A stretch of 64,000 bases of DNA from an uncultured Flavobacteriaceae bacterium (GCA_947488345.1 CANKZQ010000004.1:1-64000), one strand, 5' to 3'. Positions 25,267 to 34,820 are shown, counted from the first letter of the stretch. Notes: generated by a model not told the origin, from the sequence alone. Numbers and translations: made by a program.

Positions 25267-28200
25267 TTATTCATGTCCAATAATGCATCCACAACCAGGG
25301 GTTGTAAAACTTTGAGCATCTTCATGCCATTTGAAGGACTGATTATACTTATTGTTTTCCCAATAGAACTTTGTTCTTACTTTAGAAAGATTCCCAATTT
25401 CATTCATAGTCGACGTATCATATAATCTACCATTTACCATAGTGTGAGATACACTATTCGTATGCTGAATGTCATCTAACGGATTTTTATCTAATACAAT
25501 CAAGTCGGCTAACTTGCCGGCTTTTAAGGAACCTATATCATTACCCATGCCTAGATACTGCGCACCATTTAATGTAGCTGCTCTGAGGGCCTCCATGTTC
25601 GTCATACCTCCTTGCTGCAGCATCCATAATTCCCAATGCGCTCCAAGACCTTGTAATTGACCATGTGCACCTAAGTTCACTTTCACACCTGCGTCAGTCA
25701 ATGCTTTACATGTTTTTGACGTTAGAATATGACCATTTTCGTACTCTTCCATGGGTACCATCGTTCTATGTCTAGAGCGTGCATCAATAATTCTTCGAGG
25801 TGTATATTTTAGTAATTTCTCATTTTCCCAAATATTATCCTTTTGATACCAATAGTACTCGCCACTCATACCAGCATAGTTTACGACGAGGGTTGGCGTA
25901 TAACCTGTGTTGCTATTGCTCCAAAGGGTTGTCACATCTTTATACACGGGGGCAATCGGAATATTATGTTCAATACCTGTATGTCCATCCATAATCATCG
26001 ACATATTATGATAAAAAGTAGAACCACCTTCTGGCACTACAAAGATACCTTCCTCGCGAGCAGCTTGCAGTACCTGCTGACGCTGTTCTCTTCTCGGCTG
26101 GTTATAACTTTTTACAGAAAGAGCCCCAAAAGCTTTGGTACGACGAATAGAAGAGCGTGCATCATCTAAACTATTAACGACGGCCTTAAAATCACCATCT
26201 GCACCATATAAAATAAATCCAGTAGAATATAAACGAGGCCCAACCATATCACCACTTTTAATCATTTCTGCCAACGTAAATACTGTCTCCGAATTGGCCG
26301 AAGGATCATGTGCCGTAGTAACTCCGTATGCTAGATTTGCATAGAATTGCCAGTGTTTTTGAGTGGTTAATCCCGCTCTAAATCCGCCCACGTGCGCATG
26401 TGCATCCACAATACCTGGCATGATGGTCTTTCCGGTAACATCAATGACCTTCACATTTTTTGGAATCGAAATATCAGCACTGTTGCCGATAGCTTCGATT
26501 TTATTTTCATTAACAATGATGGTACCCTTCTCTATCACCTGATCTCCCTCCATCGTAATGATTCTGGCTCCTGTGAAAGCAATCTTACCAGATGGCTTAT
26601 CTGACTTTACTGTTAAATTCACTTTAATTCCTTTTTCTGTAATAGGAGGGATGCTATCTGGTGAATTCTTTAAGAATGTAAAACGTTTGACAATTGCATT
26701 GGTAAAATATTCATCACCTAAGGTCCAATGGATCTTCTTACTATTTGCAGACCAATGCAAGTTAAGCCCTGCATCTTTAGAGAGTTGAGATACCGGTACA
26801 ATTTTAGTTTTGTTATCTAGATCAATTGTTTTTCCTGTTTTTGGCATTGGCGCTATGTAGGCCTTATGTAAGTTGCTAAAGGCGATCCAATTGTTGTCTG
26901 GACTCGGTACCAAGCGATTGGCATATTTCGATTTAAGGAGGGTTTTTTCTTGTTGACCGTTGAGGTCAATACTTTTTAACGATTTGGTGAGATTGCCAAA
27001 ATATTTACCACCAGTTTGATAGAATATCCGCATACCATCTTTGCTGAACATTGGAAACTGTCCGTTCTTCCCTAGCCATTTTGTATTACTACCATCTGCA
27101 TTCATCGTATAAATTCCGCGCTTTTTTGCAAAAGTTCTTCCTTGATCGCCATTACCACCATCTTTAGTATAGACAATTTTTGTTCCGGCATTGTTGTACT
27201 TAGGTGTACGATAAATTCCTTTTTGAGAGGTAAGCTTTACAGCAGTTCCACCTTTAATGGGACTCTTGTAGATGGCACCTAAATTTTCATCATTCCAAGT
27301 AACATATATGATATTTTTGCCATCAGGCGAAAAGCTGGGTTCAGCTTCGAGATCCCCTCCCTTTGTTAGTCTTTTGGGTTTGCCGTTAGGTAATTTTTTG
27401 GTCCAAATAGCACCTAATGCATTAAATGCAATTGTTTTCTCATCAGGCGAAGTTACCGCATTTCTGATGACTTTAGAATTGAATTCTTTGGTGAAAACAG
27501 GTGTGTCAAAGGCTACAGTCTTTGCTATTTTTATGTTGGTTTCGGCCTTAAACGGAATGTTCGAAACGGCTAATGAGTTTATATCTATTTTTTGGATTTT
27601 ACCTCCCGACCAAAATACAATTTCGGTATTGTTAGGCATCCAACTAAAACTAGGATATACTCCAAAAATGGCCCAAGCTTCTTGCTGATCTTTATTTAGT
27701 TTATCATACAGAGGCCACTCTTCGCCTGTAACTAAATCATGAATAAACAAAACACTTTTCGTACGTACGCGCTTTACAAATGCTAGTTTCGTTCCATCTC
27801 TAGATACTTGTGGTCTGGCAGCGCCACCTGGTCCACCGACAATTGTTGCTATTTTTCCTGTTTCAAAACTATAGCGTTTGATGACATAGATTTGTTTGTT
27901 GGGGTCTTTGTTATATTGAAAAAAACCGCCTGGATATACATCTTCACTGTAATATACATATTTACCGTCTGGTGATGCAGAGGGTTCATTGAGATCTTGT
28001 TGGTCATTTTTTCTTTTGGTAAGTTGTGTTCCTGAGCCTCCTGTAATATGATACATCCATAGCTCACCAGCACCTAAAGAACGTTGTGATGTAAAGTGTT
28101 TACGTGCAATGATATAATTGCCATCAGCAGACCAAACCCCATTATTTAACAATCGGAATTTTTCTTTCGTGATCTGTTTAGCATCCGAACCATCGGAATT

Positions 28201-28554
28201 CATAATCCAACAGTTATCACCGCCCCCGGCATCACTCGTAAACAATATTCTACTTCCATCAGGGCTAAAACGTGGCTGTACTTCAAATGGCAACCCTTCT
28301 CTTAATAGCGTCGCCTTCCCACCCGTAATAGGCATTTTGTAGATGTCACCTAAGAGATCAAATACGATGGTTTTTCCATTCGGACTCACATCTAAATTCA
28401 TCCATGTTCCTTCATCAGTGGAGAGCTTTACTTCTTTAAAATTCCAATCTCCTTTTGGATTTGATACATCCCATTTTTTACTATCTTTTTTTTGAGCGTT
28501 AATATTAAGCACAAAAGCGATTCCGATAAGGAAAAAAAGTTTGATTTTAGACAT
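25267..28554 (-). CDS. Secreted TolB-propeller / amidohydrolase fusion protein
   Basis: A 1095-residue exported enzyme. A signal peptide ends FVLNINAQ. Residues about 30-640 hold many PD40/TolB propeller blades (RFSPDGSRILFTSDAGG, PSASPDGKYVYYSED, SFSPDGKNIIYVTW). An amidohydrolase domain (about 660-1060) follows: GARIITMEGD, GIVDAHAHVGG for the metal HxH, a barrel with HNMSMIMDGHTGIEHN, LGAHGQL and a C-terminal ADLIVLDKNPLDD. Such fusions are common in Bacteroidota and are assigned to prolidase/imidazolonepropionase-like hydrolases with unknown substrates. It heads a leftward transcript with GNAT and DUF1905-type genes. The protein ends in GCGCIIGHE, cysteine-rich and unusual. Confidence 0.88.
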   Translation of the reverse strand: MSKIKLFFLIGIAFVLNINAQKKDSKKWDVSNPKGDWNFKEVKLSTDEGTWMNLDVSPNGKTIVFDLLGDIYKMPITGGKATLLREGLPFEVQPRFSPDGSRILFTSDAGGGDNCWIMNSDGSDAKQITKEKFRLLNNGVWSADGNYIIARKHFTSQRSLGAGELWMYHITGGSGTQLTKRKNDQQDLNEPSASPDGKYVYYSEDVYPGGFFQYNKDPNKQIYVIKRYSFETGKIATIVGGPGGAARPQVSRDGTKLAFVKRVRTKSVLFIHDLVTGEEWPLYDKLNKDQQEAWAIFGVYPSFSWMPNNTEIVFWSGGKIQKIDINSLAVSNIPFKAETNIKIAKTVAFDTPVFTKEFNSKVIRNAVTSPDEKTIAFNALGAIWTKKLPNGKPKRLTKGGDLEAEPSFSPDGKNIIYVTWNDENLGAIYKSPIKGGTAVKLTSQKGIYRTPKYNNAGTKIVYTKDGGNGDQGRTFAKKRGIYTMNADGSNTKWLGKNGQFPMFSKDGMRIFYQTGGKYFGNLTKSLKSIDLNGQQEKTLLKSKYANRLVPSPDNNWIAFSNLHKAYIAPMPKTGKTIDLDNKTKIVPVSQLSKDAGLNLHWSANSKKIHWTLGDEYFTNAIVKRFTFLKNSPDSIPPITEKGIKVNLTVKSDKPSGKIAFTGARIITMEGDQVIEKGTIIVNENKIEAIGNSADISIPKNVKVIDVTGKTIMPGIVDAHAHVGGFRAGLTTQKHWQFYANLAYGVTTAHDPSANSETVFTLAEMIKSGDMVGPRLYSTGFILYGADGDFKAVVNSLDDARSSIRRTKAFGALSVKSYNQPRREQRQQVLQAAREEGIFVVPEGGSTFYHNMSMIMDGHTGIEHNIPIAPVYKDVTTLWSNSNTGYTPTLVVNYAGMSGEYYWYQKDNIWENEKLLKYTPRRIIDARSRHRTMVPMEEYENGHILTSKTCKALTDAGVKVNLGAHGQLQGLGAHWELWMLQQGGMTNMEALRAATLNGAQYLGMGNDIGSLKAGKLADLIVLDKNPLDDIQHTNSVSHTMVNGRLYDTSTMNEIGNLSKVRTKFYWENNKYNQSFKWHEDAQSFTTPGCGCIIGHE

Positions 28555-28611
28555 AGAGTTCGTTTATAGTTTTACGTAGCTAATATACTTAATTCTTAAG
28601 TTGTTTTAACC

Positions 28612-28652
28612 AAAAAAAAAGCTGCAACGTTTCTGTTGCAGCTTTTTTTTTT
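28612..28652. terminator. Intrinsic terminator, usable in both directions
   Basis: GCTGCAAC (28621-28628) and GTTGCAGC (28635-28642) pair around a six-base loop, with nine A on the left and a ten-T run on the right. It ends no rightward gene here; on the minus strand it lies just after the metalloprotease stop and before the amidohydrolase start, so it separates the two leftward transcripts. Confidence 0.9.
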
Positions 28653-28664
28653 AATTATAATGAA

Positions 28665-31274
28665 TTATTTGATTTCTTTTAATGCATTGTCAATTAGTGT
28701 TCTTAAATGTTGTTTGTGAGCTCTAGAAGAAACATTTCCAGATGGCGCTGCCATTCTTCGAATGTTCTTTAAGTTATACAAGGCCATAGATTTTGTAGCA
28801 TGTGTATATCTACCACTCTGTTTTCCTGTCAAAGCACCAATTAACATATTAGTATATTCTAATTGTAAATTTTGTCTAAAAGAATTTACATTACCATAAA
28901 TATCTGCTTGAAAGATGGCATTATTCAAATCAGTCATCATTTCTGACAGCTTATATTGATTACCATATAGTTCTGAATCCGTGATTCTTTGCGTTGTATT
29001 AGGATGTAACAAATGTCTCAAGATATTTCGTTGAATTCCTAAAACTCTAGCGTGAATTTTTGGATCTTCAGGACCTCCGAAGAAATTATAACCTCTACGT
29101 TGTCTTGCAGTATAGTTATATAGATCATTAGGTACTGTAAAAGCATTATTAGAAAACACATGATCTTTCAATGCTTTCATTGCTTGCTTTTGTTTCGCTC
29201 TTTCAACTGGTGTATATGGTTGTGTTGCACCTGGCTGACCGTTCATAGCTCTATCAACATAAACTCCTCCGATATAACGAGAAATGGTGTTAGCCGAACC
29301 AGCTTGTTGACCTGTCACCACGAAATATGAAAAGAGCAATTCTTGGAATGATTTACCTGATTCGTTTTTCTTGTATTTCCCAAGGATTTCTTTACCTACT
29401 TCATTCGCCAATTTCATTCTATTAATAGCATATTGTATGGCATCATTACTCATATCCCCAACATTTACTCGTGGGTCAATGGCTTTACCTGGTGCGCGCA
29501 TATCGTCAGCATCATTACCAAAACTCAATTCAGGTTGAGATGATTTGTTCAATAATGCTTTCATTTCGCTATCATTCATTGGCTGATACCCAAATTGAAT
29601 GGCCCATACATCGTATGGTCCTGGTCTTGTCGTCCAGTACTCTCCTTGGTTATCTCTATCCATATTATAGTTAACCGCAGGATAATCCATCACAGAACCC
29701 ATTAATCCAACTTTAGAAGTTATCGCTGGGTTATTTACATCAGCAATAGAATGTAGTTGACTTGATTTCATGTTGTGATTTAAACCCAATGTGTGTCCCA
29801 TTTCATGTAAAATTAGAAAATGTAAAAACTCATTTACCATTTTACTTTTTTCTAGTTCTTCAGTTCCGAAAGCAGCATTTGCCGTCATCGCAAACATATT
29901 GTCTAGCTGAGCCATTTGACTTGCAGCACATATTTTGTCGTGGTCTTTGTCATTTATTTGGGCAGACATTTCTTCATAGAAATTCACCATACCTGCTTTT
30001 GAGAATAATTTTTCATTTCTTAATGAACCTGTCAATGAAGAATATTCTAGCATGATATCGGCTCCTAAAATCTGACCTGTTTTAGGGTTTACAAAACTTG
30101 GTCCATATCCACCAAATGGAGGATTAGGAGAGGAAGTCCAACGTAATACATTGTAACGAATATCACCAGCATCCCAATCGGCATCATCTGGTTGTTGTTT
30201 AATTACGATCGCATTTTTAAATCCAGCTTTTTCGAAAGCTAAATTCCATTGTTCACCGGCTCTCTTAATGATTGGTCTAATTTCTTTAGGCGTTGTGTTT
30301 TCCATCCACCATGTAATTGGCTCAACTGGTTCTGACATCGCAGCATTAGGATCTTTCTTTTTTAGATGCCATCTGTTAATCATATCGCGATAAGGCGTCG
30401 CAGTCATAGAAGATTGGTCATTCACTCCTACCATAAAATAACCAACTCTTGGGTCATCAAATCGAGGTTCAAAATCATTTTCAGGCATTGCAATGATGCT
30501 ATGATTAACTTTGATGCTTACATTACGACCGTCAGTAACAGCAGCAGAACCTCCGTTCAAAACAGAAGGTTTTGAATATACATATTCTATTGTTAAATCA
30601 GTATTTTTAGGATAATTTTTAATGGCATTAATTTTTGTTTTGCCCTTATCTAAATTTCCTAATGTAAATGCTGTTGGTCTTTGACCTGGGAAACGTGGTG
30701 GTTTTATTTGTGAAAAAGTTTCTTTTAAAAATAAACCATCCGCTTTGATTAGATATAAGCCTTTCTCTTTATCATGTGCTTCAATTTTAACACTCGCCAT
30801 ATTACCTTCGCTCATATTCGCTTCTTTGGCTTTCGAGATGGCATTGTTAGGATCAAAGTAAAATGAATTATTTTGTGTAACAAACTCTAATTTGTTGAAA
30901 TATTTTTTGACTTTAAAAATCTTTTCTCCACCATAAGCACCTCTAAATCTACCAGCATCTAACACCCCATCGGCAACTTGATTAAAGTGAATAAATTCTT
31001 TACCTATTTGGTCTTCTTTCACAATCATTTGTAAAGATCCTGTAATAGTATCTTGATAAATTTTAAAAAGACCATCAATCTCTTTACTAGATTTTACAAG
31101 GTCTTTTATTTTTTTTGTTTTAGATTTTTTAGGCGCAGGTTTTGCCGCTGCTTCGGTCTTTCCTTTTTTCTTTTTTCTCTTCTTTTGAGCTTCCATGTCT
31201 TGCGGAGCGATAAACGCTGCTAACATGAACGTCAAACACATGAGTTTAACTACTTTTAACTTGTGGATCTTCAT
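28665..31274 (-). CDS. Secreted zinc metalloprotease, metzincin-type motif
   Basis: An 869-residue exported protease of the large Bacteroidota family carrying DUF5117/DUF5118-type N-terminal regions. A signal peptide (about 1-28) is followed by a strikingly basic tract KKRKKKKGK and KPAPKKSKTKK. The catalytic site is HEMGHTLGLNH at residues 490-500, a full HExxHxxGxxH zinc motif, with a Met-turn-like SVMDYP about 30 residues later. A preceding region VLRWTSSPNPPFGGYGPSFVNPKTGQILGADIMLEY is typical of the family. Substrate unknown; an extracellular or periplasmic peptidase role is likely. Confidence 0.9.
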   Translation of the reverse strand: MKIHKLKVVKLMCLTFMLAAFIAPQDMEAQKKRKKKKGKTEAAAKPAPKKSKTKKIKDLVKSSKEIDGLFKIYQDTITGSLQMIVKEDQIGKEFIHFNQVADGVLDAGRFRGAYGGEKIFKVKKYFNKLEFVTQNNSFYFDPNNAISKAKEANMSEGNMASVKIEAHDKEKGLYLIKADGLFLKETFSQIKPPRFPGQRPTAFTLGNLDKGKTKINAIKNYPKNTDLTIEYVYSKPSVLNGGSAAVTDGRNVSIKVNHSIIAMPENDFEPRFDDPRVGYFMVGVNDQSSMTATPYRDMINRWHLKKKDPNAAMSEPVEPITWWMENTTPKEIRPIIKRAGEQWNLAFEKAGFKNAIVIKQQPDDADWDAGDIRYNVLRWTSSPNPPFGGYGPSFVNPKTGQILGADIMLEYSSLTGSLRNEKLFSKAGMVNFYEEMSAQINDKDHDKICAASQMAQLDNMFAMTANAAFGTEELEKSKMVNEFLHFLILHEMGHTLGLNHNMKSSQLHSIADVNNPAITSKVGLMGSVMDYPAVNYNMDRDNQGEYWTTRPGPYDVWAIQFGYQPMNDSEMKALLNKSSQPELSFGNDADDMRAPGKAIDPRVNVGDMSNDAIQYAINRMKLANEVGKEILGKYKKNESGKSFQELLFSYFVVTGQQAGSANTISRYIGGVYVDRAMNGQPGATQPYTPVERAKQKQAMKALKDHVFSNNAFTVPNDLYNYTARQRRGYNFFGGPEDPKIHARVLGIQRNILRHLLHPNTTQRITDSELYGNQYKLSEMMTDLNNAIFQADIYGNVNSFRQNLQLEYTNMLIGALTGKQSGRYTHATKSMALYNLKNIRRMAAPSGNVSSRAHKQHLRTLIDNALKEIK

Positions 31275-31592
31275 AATTTTATTACGGGTTTAAGTAAGTA
31301 TTTAATATGCTTATATTTTAAGCTTGGCTAATATAAAAAAAAAGACCCCTAGGTTTAGCGGTAGAAGTGTTAAAAAGTGTTAATTCTCTAAATTTACTTT
31401 TTAACATTATTCAAAAGTATTTATGAATTTGATAAAATTATGTGTTTTTTAGTGAGATAAAATCATTGATTTATCTGCTATTAGCTTTTTTTTTGAACAT
31501 CAGATAATGTGTGAAAATTATAATCGAAGAATTTTACGATTTTAGTGCTTAATATTTCCTAAATTGCAGCCTCTAAAAATGATAGAAAAGTA
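31275..31592. promoter_or_regulatory. 318-nt divergent intergenic region with an inverted repeat
   Basis: No ORF of note lies here. TGTTAAAAAG (31368-31377) and CTTTTTAACA (31397-31406) make a perfect 10-bp inverted repeat with a 19-nt spacer, about 95 nt before the metalloprotease start and 187 nt before the E2 gene. It could be a divergent operator or a weak hairpin. I found no complete TTG/TAnnTTTG promoter in either direction. Confidence 0.4.
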
Positions 31593-32924
31593 ATGGCTAA
31601 ATTTGAACTAAAATTACCTAAGATGGGTGAGAGTGTTGCTGAGGCAACCATAACATCTTGGTTAAAAGAAGTTGGTGATACAATAGAATTAGATGAAGCA
31701 ATTGTAGAAATTGCTACTGATAAGGTAGATTCTGAGGTACCAAGTGAGGTAGAAGGGGTATTGGTTGAAAAACTTTTTGATGTGGATGCCGTTGTTGAAG
31801 TGGGTCAAACACTTGCTATTATTGAGACCAGTTCAAATGGTGAAGCACCTGCCGCTATTGTTGAAGAAATCAAAGCAATTGTACCTTCAGAAGTTGCTAA
31901 AGAAGCAATGGATGTTCAACCAGAAGAGGCTGCGACAGTTCTAGAAAATTCAATGACAGATTTAAAAAGTTCTCCAACGGGAAAATTTTATTCTCCTTTA
32001 GTAAAGAACATCGCTCAGAAGGAAGGAATTTCTATGAATGAGTTAGAAGGAATTGCAGGTTCAGGGAAAGAAGGTAGAGTTACAAAAAATGACATACTAA
32101 ATTATATAGATACAAGAGATTCAAGTGCGAAGCAAACTGTTGCTAAAGCCGATACGCCAATTGATACGAGCGTGTCAAAAGTTGCCCCAAAGGCCGCTCC
32201 AGTTTCTATAAATGGAGAAGATGAGATTATTGAAATGACAAGGATGGGGAAATTAATTTCCCACCATATGGTAGAATCTGTGCAGAAGTCTGCGCATGTA
32301 CAATCGTTTATAGAAATAGATGTTACTAAGATCGTTAAATGGAGAAACAAGGTAAAAGAGGCTTACTTTAAAAGAGAAGGAGAGAAGATTACCTATACGC
32401 CTATTTTTATGCAGGCTGTTGCCGCGACTATTAAGAAGTTCCCAATGATTAATATCTCGGTTGATGTAGATAAAATCATTAAGCGTAAAAACATCAATTT
32501 AGGAATGGCTGCTGCCTTAGATGATGGTAATTTGATCGTTCCAGTAATCAAAAATGCAGACCAATTAAATTTGGTAGGCATGACGGCCTCAGTTAATGAT
32601 TTAGCAAAAAGAGCACGAGCTAATCAATTAAAACCAGATGACATTCAAGGTGGTACGTACACCGTTACCAATGTTGGAAGCTTTGGAAGTGTTATGGGAA
32701 CACCAATTATAAATCAACCACAAGTCGCTATTTTAGCCTTAGGAGCGGTTCGTAAAGTGCCTGCGGTTATAGAAACTGCTGAGGGAGATTTTATCGGAAT
32801 TCGTCATAAAATGTTTGTATCACACTCGTATGATCATAGAGTGGTAAATGGCGCCTTGGGTGGACTATTTATAAAGACATTGAAAGAAACGTTAGAAGCT
32901 TGGGATTTAGATCAAGATTTTTAA
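31593..32924 (+). CDS. 2-oxoacid dehydrogenase E2 (lipoyl acyltransferase)
   Basis: A 443-residue E2 component. The lipoyl domain (about 1-80) carries the lipoylated lysine, Lys44, in EIATDKVDSEV. A peripheral subunit-binding domain is at about 135-172 (SPLVKNIAQKEGISMNELEGIAGSGKEGRVTKNDIL). A catalytic domain is at about 210-440 with TVTNVGSFGS and SHSYDHRVVNGALGG; the catalytic His is His415, and Asn419 stands where most E2s have Asp. The linker type and lone gene fit the branched-chain (BkdB-like) or 2-oxoglutarate class; without E1 nearby I cannot choose. It acts in the cytosolic multienzyme complex. Confidence 0.9.
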   Translation: MAKFELKLPKMGESVAEATITSWLKEVGDTIELDEAIVEIATDKVDSEVPSEVEGVLVEKLFDVDAVVEVGQTLAIIETSSNGEAPAAIVEEIKAIVPSEVAKEAMDVQPEEAATVLENSMTDLKSSPTGKFYSPLVKNIAQKEGISMNELEGIAGSGKEGRVTKNDILNYIDTRDSSAKQTVAKADTPIDTSVSKVAPKAAPVSINGEDEIIEMTRMGKLISHHMVESVQKSAHVQSFIEIDVTKIVKWRNKVKEAYFKREGEKITYTPIFMQAVAATIKKFPMINISVDVDKIIKRKNINLGMAAALDDGNLIVPVIKNADQLNLVGMTASVNDLAKRARANQLKPDDIQGGTYTVTNVGSFGSVMGTPIINQPQVAILALGAVRKVPAVIETAEGDFIGIRHKMFVSHSYDHRVVNGALGGLFIKTLKETLEAWDLDQDF

Positions 32925-32960
32925 AAAACTAAAAATTTATTCCGGTTAATACCATTTCGT

Positions 32961-33296
32961 TTAAATTTCTTCGAGTATAGAGTGTCCCTTTGAAAGGTCA
33001 CCTGATGTCCATTGCCAATTTTCATGTAGGCGAACCTTACCATTGGCCATGATTTCTGGACGTGAAGTACAGATTCCGGTCATGAATTTACCCTTTTTGT
33101 TAATTTGATGATAGCGCATATCGATATTTCCATAAGCGTCCACTTGTCCGATAAGTTGCCCTTTTATTATTTGTCCACCTGAATAAGTGCATGTTAGAAT
33201 AGCGCCTTGCTGCTCATAATGAAATATCGTCTCATTAGAAGTTTCTGCATTTTCAGTATTTTGAACAGGTCTGAATTTTCTATTGTTATAGTTCAT
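32961..33296 (-). CDS. Conserved small protein of unknown function
   Basis: A 111-residue soluble protein with no signal peptide. It is beta-rich, with a MORN-like run GAILTCTYSGGQIIKGQLIGQVDAYGNIDMRYHQINKKG and GKVRLHENWQW. Automatic annotation of relatives as N-acetylglutamate synthase appears unfounded because no GNAT features are visible. It converges on the E2 gene (36 nt between stops). Function unknown. Confidence 0.7.
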   Translation of the reverse strand: MNYNNRKFRPVQNTENAETSNETIFHYEQQGAILTCTYSGGQIIKGQLIGQVDAYGNIDMRYHQINKKGKFMTGICTSRPEIMANGKVRLHENWQWTSGDLSKGHSILEEI

Positions 33297-33451
33297 TGCG
33301 AATTTATATAATGGTAGCTAAGCGAAGTTCGTAGATATTTTGTTGAAAAGCAAATAGCCATATTCGATGCATTAGAGAAATAAAAAATAGTTTTTGTAAC
33401 ATTTTTAAGTCTTACAGGTTACCCTATAAAATCAATTTAATTCTACAAAAG

Positions 33452-34453
33452 ATGAAAACATTATTTAATTTAACAGTTGTTCTAGTATTTTTCGCAATTA
33501 ACACTACTAATTTGGTTGCCCAAAAAAATAAACAAAACAACCATGTAACCAATATTTCTATCAATAACTTTTCAGGTTCTCTTGAAATTAACGAAGGATT
33601 TTGGACAGCAACGAAAGAAAAAAGTACTGTGTACATACAACTTATGAATTCTAGAACAACCCAAGGATCATTTTTTATAAATTTTTCGGTAGATGAAAGT
33701 GAACTTACCAAAAATGGAAGTGCAAGTTTTGAGTTGAATAGAGAGGTAGGTAAAATTACCTTCAAAGGTCAGTTTCCGGTAAATGAAAGTACCGGCAAAT
33801 TTTCATTTGTTCAGAACAATAATTTCAAGACTTTTTTAAAAGGTAAGGTGTTGACAAATGTTACCAAAAAGGAAGATTATTATTTCTTTAAATTGTTCTT
33901 AGGAAATGTAACTAAAGATTATGTGAGTAGTGTGTTAAAAAGAGGATATAAACCAACACTGAAACAGCTAGGAAAATTGGCGATTCACAATGTGAGTTTA
34001 GATTATATGGATGCTTTAGAAAAAACCAATTATCGTAATTTAGAGTTAGATATGATCGTGAGATTTGCCATACACAATGTTTCTGTAAATTACCTTAAAG
34101 AACTCGAGCAAGCTGGATATGGTAACATTGATGCACAGATGGTGAAGCGGTTTGCAATTCATGGTGTTGACGCAGACTATATAAAAGAACTGTCGGATGC
34201 TGGCTATGGAAATTTAGAGGCGAACATGTTGAAAAAGTTTGCTACACACAAGATTAGTTCACGGTATATAAAATCTTTATTAGCCACCAATATTCATAAA
34301 CCAACTGCTAATGATATTAAAAAGGCCAAAGTGCATAAAATCTCTGCCAGCTTTATACAAGATGCGCAAAATAAAGGATACGACTCTCAAGAACTTGCTT
34401 ATTATGTAAAGTTAAAGGTTAGAGGAAGACATAAAGCAAAAAGTAAAATATAG
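33452..34453 (+). CDS. Exported protein with six 29-residue repeats
   Basis: A 333-residue exported protein, signal peptide ending TTNLVAQ. Residues about 25-145 form a beta-rich N-terminal domain. From 147 to 320 there are six consecutive units of exactly 29 residues; the clearest (units at 176, 205, 234) have the consensus F-A-I-H-N/G-V-x-x-x-Y-[LIM]-x-x-L-x-x-A-G-Y-G-N-[IL]-x-x-x-M-[VL]-K. The units at 147, 263 and 292 are more diverged. Similar repeats occur in the C-terminal part of some M56/BlaR1-like and other regulatory proteins. I infer a helical repeat used for binding. It is monocistronic. Confidence 0.78.
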   Translation: MKTLFNLTVVLVFFAINTTNLVAQKNKQNNHVTNISINNFSGSLEINEGFWTATKEKSTVYIQLMNSRTTQGSFFINFSVDESELTKNGSASFELNREVGKITFKGQFPVNESTGKFSFVQNNNFKTFLKGKVLTNVTKKEDYYFFKLFLGNVTKDYVSSVLKRGYKPTLKQLGKLAIHNVSLDYMDALEKTNYRNLELDMIVRFAIHNVSVNYLKELEQAGYGNIDAQMVKRFAIHGVDADYIKELSDAGYGNLEANMLKKFATHKISSRYIKSLLATNIHKPTANDIKKAKVHKISASFIQDAQNKGYDSQELAYYVKLKVRGRHKAKSKI

Positions 34454-34513
34454 TAAAACTTCTATTTCAATAGTGTGTTTTACTCAACCATAGAACAGTC
34501 TACATTATAGGCA

Positions 34514-34548
34514 CAAAAAAACCTCGAAAGGAATTTCGAGGTTTTTGA
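34514..34548. terminator. Bidirectional terminator between the repeat protein and rpmE2
   Basis: ACCTCGAAA and TTTCGAGGT pair perfectly (34521-34541) around a four-base loop, with an A-run on the left and a T-run on the right. It lies between convergent genes, ending both the repeat-protein gene and rpmE2. Confidence 0.88.
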
Positions 34549-34568
34549 TATTGTAAAAGTTCAATACT

Positions 34569-34820
34569 TTATTTCTTGAACTTCGCGTATTTACTTTTAA
34601 ACTTATCGATACGACCAGCAGCATCAATTAATTTAACTTTACCAGTATAATATGGATGAGATGTTCTAGAAATCTCTAATTTGATTAGAGGATACTCAAC
34701 ACCATCAACTTCTATTGTTTCTTTTGTATCGGCAGTAGAGCGTGTTAAAAATACATCTTCATTTGACATATCTTTGAAAGCTACCATTCTATAATTTTCT
34801 GGATGAATTCCTTTTCTCAT
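34569..34820 (-). CDS. rpmE2: 50S ribosomal protein L31, type B
   Basis: An 83-residue ribosomal protein. MRKGIHPENYRMVAFKD, TRSTADTKETI, YPLIKLEISRTSHPYYTGK and the C-terminal RIDKFKSKYAKF match type B L31. The cysteine ligands of the zinc-type (A) form are absent. Type B is the C-minus variant that replaces the zinc form in many bacteria; here it appears to be the standard copy because no partner copy is in view. Upstream it has a consensus promoter and a hairpin-containing leader of about 50 nt. Confidence 0.97.
   Translation of the reverse strand: MRKGIHPENYRMVAFKDMSNEDVFLTRSTADTKETIEVDGVEYPLIKLEISRTSHPYYTGKVKLIDAAGRIDKFKSKYAKFKK

Noticed and set aside
25469-27688. Several plus-strand open frames opposite the propeller-amidohydrolase gene
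   Set aside because: They are antisense shadows of a clear gene, with no signal peptide, motif or promoter of their own.
32961-33296. N-acetylglutamate synthase function for the 111-residue protein
   Set aside because: No acetyltransferase fold or acetyl-CoA site is visible.
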